From the NCBI RefSeq assembly GCF_014836885.1, contig NZ_JACSPY010000005.1, positions 124,001-188,000 of the forward strand: DNA of 64,000 nucleotides, read 5' to 3'. Of this stretch, positions 23,866 through 31,397 are shown in pieces. This DNA is from Brevibacterium gallinarum (lineage in GTDB: Bacteria > Actinomycetota > Actinomycetes > Actinomycetales > Brevibacteriaceae). A model generated the notes under the pieces. That model was not told the DNA's origin, did not search any database, and saw only the letters and a list, made by a program, of their open reading frames with translations. A program made the position numbers and the translations under genes. Positions within the stretch are counted from its first letter, which is position 1, and each line of letters starts with the position of its first letter.

Positions 23866-23881
23866 GTTAACGATCATTAAC
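23866..23881 (+). promoter_or_regulatory. Palindromic operator candidate GTTAA-N6-TTAAC
   Basis: GTTAACGATCATTAAC is a perfect 5-bp inverted repeat around 6 bp, overlapping the expected transcription start. Its left part (CGGTTAACG) is shared with the TetR gene's own promoter region, which makes the nearby TetR protein the likely ligand. Confidence 0.55.
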
Positions 23882-23902
23882 TGAACTGTCGGGAGATCAC
23901 AT

Positions 23903-25516
23903 ATGCCAGTCATCGGCTCACCGGTCGATCCCGCCACCGCAGAGGCCAACGCATCCGCCCACGCTGAGCTCATCGCCGAGCTGCGCCAGCGGATCGAAGC
24001 CACTGCCCACGGCGGCTCTGAGAAGTCACGCGAGAAGCACCTCGCGCGCGGCAAGCTGCTGCCGCGTGACCGCGTCGAGAACCTCCTCGACCCCGGCTCA
24101 CCGTTCCTGGAGCTCTCCCCGCTGGCCGCCAATGGCATGTACGACGACGCCAGCCCGGGAGCCGGCATCATCACCGGCATCGGCCGGGTCGCCGGCCGCG
24201 AATGCGTCATCGTCGCCAACGACGCCACCGTCAAGGGCGGCACCTACTACCCGATGACGGTCAAGAAGCACCTGCGCGCCCAGGAAGTTGCCCGCGAGAA
24301 CCGCCTGCCCTGCATCTACCTCGTCGACTCCGGCGGGGCGAACCTGCCCAACCAGGACGACGTGTTCCCCGACCGCGAGCACTTCGGCCGGATCTTCTAC
24401 AACCAGGCGACCCTCTCTGCTGCCGGCATCCCGCAGCTGGCCGCCGTCATGGGCTCCTGCACCGCCGGCGGCGCCTACGTCCCGGCGATGGCCGATGAGT
24501 CGATCATCGTCCACGAGCAGGGCACGATCTTCCTCGGCGGCCCGCCCCTGGTCAAGGCCGCCACCGGCGAGGTCGTCACCGCCGAAGAGCTCGGCGGCGG
24601 GGCCCTGCACTCGCGCACCTCCGGTGTCACCGACCACCTGGCCGCCAACGACTCCCATGCCCTGGAGATCATGCGCGACATCGTCGCCACCCTCGGGCCC
24701 AAGGACGCCCCGGCCTGGCAGCGCACCGAACCCGAGGCGCCGGCCCACGACCCGGCCGAGCTCACCTCCATCGTCCCGACCGACTCGAAGGTCCCCTACG
24801 ACGTCCACGAGGTCATCGCCCGGATCGTCGACGGCTCGAAGTTCCACGAGTTCAAAGCCGAATACGGCACCACGCTCATCACCGGCTTCGCCCGCATCGA
24901 CGGCCATCCCGTCGGCATCATCGCCAACAACGGCGTGCTGTTCGGCGAATCGGCGATGAAGGGCGCCCACTTCATCGAACTGTGCGATCAGCGCGACACC
25001 CCGCTGCTGTTCCTGCAGAACATCTCCGGCTTCATGGTCGGCCGCGACTACGAAGCCGCCGGCATCGCCAAGCACGGCGCCAAGATGGTCAACGCTGTGG
25101 CCACCGCCCGGGTGCCCAAGTTCACCGTCGTCATCGGCGGCTCCTACGGCGCCGGCAACTACTCGATGTGCGGGCGCGCCTACAGCCCGCGCTTCCTCTG
25201 GATGTGGCCCAACGCCCGCATCTCCGTCATGGGCGGAGAACAGGCCGCCAGCGTGCTGGCCACCGTGCGCCGCGACGCCATCGAAGCCCGCGGCGAGGAC
25301 TGGCCGGCCGAGGCCGAAGCCGAGTTCAAGGCCCCGATCCTCGATCAGTACGAAGCCCAGGGCAACCCGTACTACTCGACTGCCCGCCTGTGGGACGACG
25401 GCATCATCGAACCCGCCGACACCCGCCAGGTGCTCGCACTGGCCCTCGAGGCCTGCCGGTACGCGCCCCTTGCCCGCCCGCTCGACGCGCCAGGCTATGG
25501 CGTCTTCAGGATGTGA
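23903..25516 (+). CDS. Acyl-CoA carboxylase beta subunit (methylcrotonyl-CoA carboxylase-like)
   Basis: A 537-residue carboxyltransferase with two crotonase-type halves. [16 protein letters not shown] and [15 protein letters not shown] (about residues 135-175) are characteristic of the 3-methylcrotonyl-CoA (AccD1-like) branch rather than propionyl- or acetyl-CoA carboxylases. [13 protein letters not shown] and [16 protein letters not shown] form the oxyanion loops that bind acyl-CoA and carboxybiotin. It transfers CO2 from biotin to 3-methylcrotonyl-CoA in leucine catabolism. The alpha-subunit ATG overlaps this stop by one base. Confidence 0.88.
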   Translation: MPVIGSPVDPATAEANASAHAELIAELRQRIEATAHGGSEKSREKHLARGKLLPRDRVENLLDPGSPFLELSPLAANGMYDDASPGAGIITGIGRVAGRECVIVANDATVKGGTYYPMTVKKHLRAQEVARENRLPCIYLVDSGGANLPNQDDVFPDREHFGRIFYNQATLSAAGIPQLAAVMGSCTAGGAYVPAMADESIIVHEQGTIFLGGPPLVKAATGEVVTAEELGGGALHSRTSGVTDHLAANDSHALEIMRDIVATLGPKDAPAWQRTEPEAPAHDPAELTSIVPTDSKVPYDVHEVIARIVDGSKFHEFKAEYGTTLITGFARIDGHPVGIIANNGVLFGESAMKGAHFIELCDQRDTPLLFLQNISGFMVGRDYEAAGIAKHGAKMVNAVATARVPKFTVVIGGSYGAGNYSMCGRAYSPRFLWMWPNARISVMGGEQAASVLATVRRDAIEARGEDWPAEAEAEFKAPILDQYEAQGNPYYSTARLWDDGIIEPADTRQVLALALEACRYAPLARPLDAPGYGVFRM

Positions 25517-27516
25517 TGACCGTGAAGCTCTTCGACACAATCCTCATCGCCAACCGCGGCGAGATCGCCCTGCGCGTCATCCGCACATGCCGGCGCCTGG
25601 GCATCCGCACCGTCGCCGTGTACTCTGATGCCGACGCCGAGGCCGCACACACCCTGGCAGCCGATGTCGCCGTGCACCTCGGCCCGGCTGCCGCCAGCGA
25701 GTCCTACCTCGTCATCGACAAGGTCATCGCCGCAGCCCAGGCCACCGGCGCGCAGGCGATTCACCCCGGCTACGGCTTCCTGTCTGAGAACCCCGCGTTC
25801 GCCCGCGCCTGCGAAGAGGCCGGCATCGTGTTCCTCGGCCCGACGGCCGATGCGATCGAGACGATGGGGGACAAGATCACCGCCAAGCAGGCGGTGGCCA
25901 GCCACAACGTGCCGCTCGTGCCCGGCGTGTCCGAAGGCGGGCTGAACAATGAGCAGCTCGCCGCCGAGGCGGTGAAGATCGGCTTCCCGGTCCTCATCAA
26001 GCCCTCGGCGGGAGGCGGCGGCAAGGGCATGCACGCCGTGTTCGAGGAATCCGAACTGGCCGACAGGCTCGCTGCCGCCCGCCGTGAGGCGGCCAGCTCG
26101 TTCGGCGATGACACCCTGTTCCTCGAGCGCCTCGTCGCCACTCCCCGCCACATCGAAGTGCAGGTGCTCGCCGATGAGCACGGCAACGTCATCCACTTAG
26201 GCGAACGCGAATGCTCCCTGCAGCGCCGCCACCAGAAGGTCATCGAAGAGGCCCCCTCGGCGCTGCTCGACGAAACCACCCGCGCCCGGATCGGTGAGGC
26301 CGCCTGCAACACCGCCCGCTCGGTCGGCTACCGCGGGGCCGGCACAGTCGAATTCATCGTCGCTGCCGATCAGCCCGATGAGTTCTTCTTCATGGAGATG
26401 AACACCCGCCTGCAGGTCGAGCATCCGGTGACCGAGGAGGTCACCGGCATCGACCTCGTCGAATGGCAGATCCGCATCGGCGCCGGTGAGGAGCTCAGCC
26501 TCACCCAGGACGACATCACTGTGAACGGCCACGCGATCGAGGCCCGCATCTACGCTGAGGATCCCTCCCGCGGCTTCCTGCCCACCGGCGGCCAGGCCAT
26601 CGACGTCATCACCCCGGAGGGCGAGGGCATCCGCGTCGATGCCGGGCTGGCGGCCGGGCAGTTCATCGCCTCGGACTACGACCCGATGATCGCCAAGCTC
26701 ATCGTCCACGCCCCCGACCGGGCCAGCGCCGTGCAGAAGCTCATCGCCGCGCTCGGCCGCACCGCAGTGCCGGGGATCGTGACGAACATCGATTTCCTGC
26801 GCACGCTCATGAGCCGTGACGACGTCAAGGCAGGCGAGCTCGACACCGGGCTGATCGACCGGATGAGCGAAGACGAACTCGCCCACACCCCAGCCGAGCT
26901 CGACCTGCTCTTCGCCGCCGCGGCGATCATTGAACGCGAGCAGCGAGCCGCGACCGCCGTCGGCGCGGTGACCGTCGACGGGGCCGACCCAGCCGGCGCC
27001 TCGGCGTGGGACCGGCCGACCGGCTGGCGCACCTCCCGCCCGGTCGAGGTCACGGTGCCGCTCGTGCACGCCGGAACCGCACACGAAGCGATCTGGCGCG
27101 GCGAGCAGGTGCGCTGGAGCGCCGACGGTGAGTGCCGGCTCGTCAGCGGCGGGCGCACCCACCGTGCGCGAGTCGCCACCGCCGGGGACACCGTATGGGT
27201 GATGAGCGAACGCGGCATCTTCGCCTTCACCCGCCCGCAGGCTGACACCGCCCTGGACCCCGGTGCCGCCGGGGCCGACATCACCGCCCCGATGCCCGGC
27301 GCGGTCATCGACGTGCGGGTCGACGACGGCGCCGAGGTGAGTGCCGGCACGCCGGTCGTCGTCGTCGAGGCGATGAAGATGGAGCACGTGCTCACCGCCC
27401 CCGCCGACGGGATCGTGCACCTCAGGACCCAAGTCGGCACCCAGGTCGCACTCGACGAGGTGCTCGCCACCATCGTCGACGCTGATGCAGAAGAAGACAG
27501 CCAGGCAGAGAAGTGA
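25516..27516 (+). CDS. Biotin-dependent acyl-CoA carboxylase alpha subunit (biotin carboxylase + BCCP)
   Basis: A 666-residue protein. The biotin carboxylase domain (about 5-450) starts ILIANRGEIALRVIRT and has the ATP-grasp glycine loop PSAGGGGKGMH, the catalytic EMNTRLQVEH and ERECSLQRRHQK. A linker and BT domain (about 480-590) lead to the C-terminal biotinyl domain with VVVEAMKMEHVL, where the Lys is biotinylated by BirA. Partner of the beta subunit immediately upstream; together they should form methylcrotonyl-CoA carboxylase. The start at ATG 25516 is coupled to the beta stop. Confidence 0.92.
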   Translation: MTVKLFDTILIANRGEIALRVIRTCRRLGIRTVAVYSDADAEAAHTLAADVAVHLGPAAASESYLVIDKVIAAAQATGAQAIHPGYGFLSENPAFARACEEAGIVFLGPTADAIETMGDKITAKQAVASHNVPLVPGVSEGGLNNEQLAAEAVKIGFPVLIKPSAGGGGKGMHAVFEESELADRLAAARREAASSFGDDTLFLERLVATPRHIEVQVLADEHGNVIHLGERECSLQRRHQKVIEEAPSALLDETTRARIGEAACNTARSVGYRGAGTVEFIVAADQPDEFFFMEMNTRLQVEHPVTEEVTGIDLVEWQIRIGAGEELSLTQDDITVNGHAIEARIYAEDPSRGFLPTGGQAIDVITPEGEGIRVDAGLAAGQFIASDYDPMIAKLIVHAPDRASAVQKLIAALGRTAVPGIVTNIDFLRTLMSRDDVKAGELDTGLIDRMSEDELAHTPAELDLLFAAAAIIEREQRAATAVGAVTVDGADPAGASAWDRPTGWRTSRPVEVTVPLVHAGTAHEAIWRGEQVRWSADGECRLVSGGRTHRARVATAGDTVWVMSERGIFAFTRPQADTALDPGAAGADITAPMPGAVIDVRVDDGAEVSAGTPVVVVEAMKMEHVLTAPADGIVHLRTQVGTQVALDEVLATIVDADAEEDSQAEK

Positions 27517-27525
27517 GGATTCACC

Positions 27526-28701
27526 ATGACGACGACATTCACCCCGGGAATGCTGCCCGACGAGTACGAGGACCTGCGCCAGCAGGTCGCGAAGTTCACC
27601 GACACTGAGGTCGCGCCGGTCAGCGCCGAACTCGATGAGAAGCGCGAGTTCCCGTATGCGCTGGTGAAGAAGATGGGCCAGATGGGCCTGTTCGGACTGC
27701 CGTTCGACGAGGAATACGGCGGCATGGGTGGCGACTACTTCGCCCTGTGCCTGGCGATCGAGGAGATCGCCAGGGAGAACCAGTCGCTGGCCATCACGCT
27801 GGAAGCGGCCGTGTCGCTGGGTGCGATGCCGATCTACCGCTTCGGCACCGAGGAGCAGAAGCGCGAATGGCTCCCGCAGCTCACCGACGGCTCCGGCCTG
27901 GCCGCCTTCGGCCTGACCGAGCCCGAGGCCGGCTCCGATGCCGGTGGGACGAAGACGAAGGCGACGCTGACTGACGGTGAGTGGACGATCAACGGCGGCA
28001 AGTGCTTCATCACCAACTCCGGCACCGACATCACCCGGCTCGTCACCGCCACCGCGGTCACCGGCACCCGCACCGGCCGCGACGGTGCGCAGAAACCGGA
28101 GATCTCGACGATCATGATCCCGGCAGGCACCCCGGGCTTCACCGTCGAGCCGAAGTACGACAAGGTCGGCTGGAACTCCTCGGACACCCACCCGCTGACC
28201 TTCGAAGACGTCAAAGTCCCGGAGGAGAACCTGCTCGGTGAGCGCGGCCGCGGGTATGCGAACTTCCTGCGCATCCTCGATGAGGGCCGCATCGCTGTCG
28301 CCGCACTCTCAACCGGTGCCGCCCAGGGGTGTGTCGACGAGTCGGTCAAGTACGCCAAGGAGCGCACCTCCTTCGGCAAGCCGATCTCGGAATACCAGGG
28401 CATCTCGTTCAAGATCGCCCGCATGGAGGCCCGCGTCGTCGCTGCCCGTGCTGCCTACTACCTGGCGGCCTCGCGGATGATCGCAGGGCTTCCGTTCAAG
28501 AAGGAGGCGGCCGTGGCGAAGATGATCGCCGGTGACGCCGCGATGGACAATGCCCGCGATGCCACGCAGATCCACGGCGGCTACGGCTTCATGAACGAGT
28601 ACCTCGTCGCCCGCCACTACCGCGACTCGAAGATCCTCGAGATCGGTGAGGGCACCACCGAGGTGCAGCTCATGCTCATCGCCCGCGACCTGGGGCTGTG
28701 A
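27526..28701 (+). CDS. Acyl-CoA dehydrogenase
   Basis: A 391-residue flavoenzyme of the short/branched-chain acyl-CoA dehydrogenase type. FGLTEPEAGSDAGG and FITNSG (about residues 125-165) bind FAD, RTSFGKPISEYQ is the family signature, and QIHGGYGFMNEY with LEIGEGTTEVQ close the protein. The Glu of GEGT sits where MCAD/SCAD have their catalytic base; isovaleryl-CoA dehydrogenases typically have Ala there. Ten bases separate it from the carboxylase gene, with GTGAGG before the ATG. In the leucine pathway it would oxidise isovaleryl-CoA; another branched substrate is possible. Confidence 0.88.
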   Translation: MTTTFTPGMLPDEYEDLRQQVAKFTDTEVAPVSAELDEKREFPYALVKKMGQMGLFGLPFDEEYGGMGGDYFALCLAIEEIARENQSLAITLEAAVSLGAMPIYRFGTEEQKREWLPQLTDGSGLAAFGLTEPEAGSDAGGTKTKATLTDGEWTINGGKCFITNSGTDITRLVTATAVTGTRTGRDGAQKPEISTIMIPAGTPGFTVEPKYDKVGWNSSDTHPLTFEDVKVPEENLLGERGRGYANFLRILDEGRIAVAALSTGAAQGCVDESVKYAKERTSFGKPISEYQGISFKIARMEARVVAARAAYYLAASRMIAGLPFKKEAAVAKMIAGDAAMDNARDATQIHGGYGFMNEYLVARHYRDSKILEIGEGTTEVQLMLIARDLGL

Positions 28702-28733
28702 GGCTGAGGGGCCGCGGCTGAGGCTCAGCAGAC

Positions 28734-28766
28734 AGCGGGGTCGCGACGAATCGTCGCGGCCCCGCT
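28734..28766 (+). terminator. Terminator hairpin of the carboxylase operon
   Basis: AGCGGGGTCGCGACG pairs with CGTCGCGGCCCCGCT over 15 bp (one G-T wobble) around AAT. It begins 33 bp after the dehydrogenase stop. Confidence 0.65.
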
Positions 28767-28844
28767 TCGTCGTGTCAGGGGGTTGTCCGTGCATCGTGCT
28801 AGGCTTGAGTAAGCAGAAAAGCTATGCTGCTGAAGGAGGCGGAC

Positions 28845-29156
28845 ATGGCTGTCCAATCACTCGCTCACCCGAACGGCACTCTCAGACAGCGGCTGGACGA
28901 GATCGACACCGCGGTGTCGATGGTGGTCGTCTACGACATCGTCAGAGAGGCAGGGAGCTCTCTGGCTGGTTACTGCTCTCGCCGATCTCTATGGCATACG
29001 GACGACGAGCGTGAGAAGGACTATTGGAGTACGCGCGCCCGGTTGGTGCGCTCGCAGATTCGCCGCCTCGATCCTAATGACCTCCTCGGTCTCATCGTTC
29101 AGGGCGACGCGTGGGTGGATGAGCTGGCGGAACTCGATCGTCAATATCCTGCGTAG
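28845..29156 (+). CDS. Orphan small protein, tandem paralogue 1
   Basis: A 103-residue soluble protein that I cannot assign to a family. ATG 28845 has AAGGAGG 5 nt upstream, better than the in-frame ATG 28824. Landmarks are TLRQRLDEIDTAVSM, VYDIVREAG, LAGYCSRR, LWHTDDEREKDYW and LGLIVQGDAWVDELAEL. The gene 121 bp downstream encodes a close paralogue sharing all of these. Charged and probably all-helical. The stretch from here to about 30.6 kb is visibly less GC-rich than its flanks, which suggests acquired DNA. Confidence 0.7.
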   Translation: MAVQSLAHPNGTLRQRLDEIDTAVSMVVVYDIVREAGSSLAGYCSRRSLWHTDDEREKDYWSTRARLVRSQIRRLDPNDLLGLIVQGDAWVDELAELDRQYPA

Positions 29157-29277
29157 TCATCTTCCAAGGACCCTGCGGCTTGATACCGGGTCTCCGGAAC
29201 GACCGTTGTCAGTGCGTCGTGCGACTCTCGAAAAGACAAGGCCATCACATGGGTGATACCACTCGGAAAGGGGCCTT

Positions 29278-29613
29278 GTGGCCGTCCGAGTACCTCATAT
29301 TCCCCACGCCACACTCAGGCAGCGGCTCGACGCCATCGACACCGCAGTGACGATGACGGTCGTCTATGACATCGTCAAAGACGCCGGCGAAAGCTTGGCC
29401 GGTTACTGTTCGCGCCGTGGACTCTGGCATACGGATGACGAGCGTGAGAAGGAATACTGGACTGCTTGGTATCTGCTTGTGTGTGCTCAGATTGACGGGC
29501 TCGACCCGGACGACCGCCTGGGCCTCATTGTTCAAGGCGATGTGTGGCTCGACGAGCTGGCGGAGCTGCGACGGCAGTCCGTAGCTGATTCTTACTCAGC
29601 AGCGTCAAAGTGA
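29278..29613 (+). CDS. Orphan small protein, tandem paralogue 2
   Basis: A 111-residue paralogue of the preceding gene. Shared blocks are TLRQRLDAIDTAVTM, VYDIVKDAG, LAGYCSRRGLWHTDDEREK and LGLIVQGDVWLDELAEL; the middle segment (WTAWYLLVCAQIDG) differs most. GTG 29278 follows GGAAAGGGG by 4 nt. The C-terminus is 10 residues longer than in paralogue 1. The conserved Cys, Arg-Arg and Trp-His between two helices suggest a functional surface, but no fold or role is recognised. Confidence 0.7.
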   Translation: MAVRVPHIPHATLRQRLDAIDTAVTMTVVYDIVKDAGESLAGYCSRRGLWHTDDEREKEYWTAWYLLVCAQIDGLDPDDRLGLIVQGDVWLDELAELRRQSVADSYSAASK

Positions 29614-29685
29614 ACCCGTGAGCGAAGAAGCCTGTGCAGCTCAGGGCTGTCCTGCCGATCTTGTTCCAATCTTGAGGAGATGAAT

Positions 29686-29874
29686 ATGAGTACCATGCCC
29701 GGATCGATCACGGCGATCACCGTCGGTTTGCTTGCAACAGTCGCGCTTCTGATAACCCTCTACGCGGCCGGAGCGCCGGTATGGGGACAGGTCGTGCTCC
29801 TGGTGTGTGCGGCAGTCCAAGCCATCGCATTGTTGCTGTGGATGAATGATCAACGACGGAGGCGGACACGATGA
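29686..29874 (+). CDS. Small two-helix membrane protein
   Basis: A 62-residue protein with two hydrophobic helices (about residues 6-27 and 32-53) and a basic C-terminus (NDQRRRRTR). ATG 29686 is chosen over 29680 because GAGGAG lies 6 nt upstream. The stop overlaps the ATG of the following frameshifted HTH gene (ATGA), so the two were probably co-transcribed. No family recognised; two-helix layout resembles many small actinobacterial membrane proteins. Confidence 0.6.
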   Translation: MSTMPGSITAITVGLLATVALLITLYAAGAPVWGQVVLLVCAAVQAIALLLWMNDQRRRRTR

Positions 29875-30070
29875 CCGAGCGTTACCTGTCTCTCAGCGAA
29901 GTGGCGGAGCTGCTAGAGGTGCAGCCCGCGACTCTCTCTCGCGGTACAAACTGCCAGAACCTGATGCGCTGATCGGCCGCACTCGCGGCTGGCGACGAGA
30001 GGCGATCGTCGAATGGAATGCGTCCCGGCCCGGTCGAGGCTGGCGCAAGGGACAGTCCGGCACTCAATAA
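29871..30070 (+). pseudogene. AlpA/excisionase-like HTH gene, frameshifted at a CT repeat
   Basis: From ATG 29871 the frame encodes YLSLSEVAELLEVQPATLS, a MerR/excisionase-type HTH start, then runs into a stop at 29972. Shifting frame within CTCTCTCTC (29932-29940) continues as RYKLPEPDALIG, TRGWRREAIVEW and NASRPGRG to TAA 30070. Removing one CT unit restores a 65-residue protein of the usual actinobacterial AlpA-like form (HTH, GRTxGWR, EW-x2-SRPGRG). It may be a pseudogene, a dinucleotide-repeat switch or a sequencing error. Such proteins regulate mobile or phage-derived genes. Confidence 0.65.
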
Positions 30071-30170
30071 CGGGGTATCCGGACGCCGCAGTCTTCGCGG
30101 TTAGGGGAGTGGCATCGTCCGGCGCTGGTGGCCCAGGGCCTGATATCTGAACTGCTGTTGGCCGGCATGC

Positions 30171-30512
30171 TCAACCCCAGAACGCGAAGGTCTCATCACG
30201 GTCGATGCAGCGCAGCGCCGCGTTGATGTCCGGGCTGGGCATGAAGAGGTCGTAGTACCGCCAGCGCAGGTTCCGGTTCATCCGATAGATCGACCATTCG
30301 CCGCGGCTGGCGGTGTACCGCAGGCGCGCAAAGGTCTCTTCTATCCAGTCGTGGTCCTCGCCTGATCTGCCGGGGCACAGATTCCACAGGCTGATGGTGA
30401 CAAGGAGACGTGAAACAGTGCAGGTGACGTATGTCCGCTGCCGCAACTCCTCCGGAGAGTGTTCGAGACACCACTCTTCGATGCGGCGTATATCCCGTTC
30501 CGGTATCGCCAT
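30171..30512 (-). CDS. DUF3024-like protein
   Basis: A 113-residue basic, aromatic-rich protein. The pattern IAKLRY-type FARLRYTASRGEW, IYRMNRNLRWRYYD and the ending DRDETFAFWG matches DUF3024, in which a conserved Trp/Tyr-rich sheet and a terminal FWG motif are typical. Function unknown. It lies downstream of and in the same direction as the GntR regulator gene, 39 bp apart, possibly co-transcribed. Alternative starts were not separable. Confidence 0.6.
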   Translation of the reverse strand: MAIPERDIRRIEEWCLEHSPEELRQRTYVTCTVSRLLVTISLWNLCPGRSGEDHDWIEETFARLRYTASRGEWSIYRMNRNLRWRYYDLFMPSPDINAALRCIDRDETFAFWG

Positions 30513-30551
30513 ATCGAAACGGCAGCAGGTCCGTGGAAACGCGCGGTGGCG

Positions 30552-31253
30552 TCACGGAGCTCTGGAATCCTTGAGGTACCCGACCAGAAGCGCGGCGGTT
30601 CCGCGCGCGTGCTCGAGCGCCGCATGCTCAGCTTCCGTCGGACTTCCGCTCAGCACCGCTTCCAGAATCGCGCGGTGCTGTTCATTGGAGTGCGCCAGGT
30701 TCGTATTGATCATCGGGATGCGATCGAGCATCGCGTTGACCCGGTCGCGCACCTCCGCGGCCGCCTTGTGCAATGACGGGGTGCCCGTCAGTTCAGCGAT
30801 TGCGAGGTGGAATCGAGAATCAAGCTGACGATACTGGCTCGGCTCGGCGGCATCACAGGCATCGCAAGCTTCGCGCAAGTGCCGACGCTGCTCGCCGGTC
30901 AGCGGCGCCTCCGCCGCGAGTCGAGCGGCTGCCGAATCCAGCACGGCTCGGAACTGCAGTGCATCGTTGAGCTCGGATTCGTCGATCGGACGATGCAGCT
31001 CATGGTCTGCTGGCAGCCCAATAACGAATGCTCCACCGTAGCGTCCGCGCTTGATGTCAAGGACGCCTGTCTCCTGCAGCTCGTGGAGGACGTCGCGAAG
31101 CGTAGCTCTTGAGACTCCAAGGCTTTCAGCGAGCTCCCGTTCGGCGGGGAGCTTTTCCCCCACCATGTACTGGCCGAGGCTGATGGCGCGCAGCAAGCGA
31201 GAAAGGGTCTCTTCAAAGACGTTTCCGGTGCGTACCGTGCGGATGTCGCTCAC
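30552..31253 (-). CDS. GntR/FadR family regulator (FCD domain)
   Basis: A 233-residue regulator. The winged HTH spans residues about 10-75 (LPAERELAESLGVSRATLRD, then LDIKRGRYGGAF as the wing), followed by an all-helical FCD domain with metal/ligand residues in LDSRFHLAIAEL, and in SNEQHRAILEAV near the C-terminus. The gene is divergent from the permease-led amino-alcohol operon, and a TGGT...ACCA palindrome of GntR/FadR type lies in the shared intergenic region, so it is probably the pathway repressor responding to the substrate or an intermediate. Confidence 0.85.
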   Translation of the reverse strand: MSDIRTVRTGNVFEETLSRLLRAISLGQYMVGEKLPAERELAESLGVSRATLRDVLHELQETGVLDIKRGRYGGAFVIGLPADHELHRPIDESELNDALQFRAVLDSAAARLAAEAPLTGEQRRHLREACDACDAAEPSQYRQLDSRFHLAIAELTGTPSLHKAAAEVRDRVNAMLDRIPMINTNLAHSNEQHRAILEAVLSGSPTEAEHAALEHARGTAALLVGYLKDSRAP

Positions 31254-31308
31254 CTATGTCTACCCCTCTTCCGAAGTGTCTGCCTCACCGTAGAAGTATA
31301 CGGAACCC

Positions 31309-31338
31309 TTGACACCGGCATGTGATCGGGGTTACATT
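31309..31338 (+). promoter_or_regulatory. Promoter of the amino-alcohol operon
   Basis: A consensus TTGACA (31309-31314), 18-bp spacer, and TACATT (31333-31338). The candidate repressor palindrome begins 14 bp downstream. Confidence 0.7.
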
Positions 31339-31351
31339 CTCATCAGTTTAA

Positions 31352-31369
31352 TGGTTTGTAAGCAGACCA
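31352..31369 (+). promoter_or_regulatory. GntR-type operator candidate
   Basis: TGGTTTG-TAAG-CAGACCA, an inverted repeat with one mismatch, has the TGGT...ACCA ends typical of FadR-subfamily sites. It sits just past the expected transcription start of the permease gene. Confidence 0.55.
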
Positions 31370-31397
31370 ATAAAAGCATTTTTGGGCAGGGGTCCTG

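Noticed and set aside
26197-28191. 664-codon minus-strand open frame opposite carboxylase and dehydrogenase genes
   Set aside because: Spans two genes and their junction; composition is that of a reverse-strand shadow.
28700-30600. Prophage or integrative element
   Set aside because: Only one AlpA-like HTH remnant and small orphans are present; no integrase, att repeats or structural genes were found.
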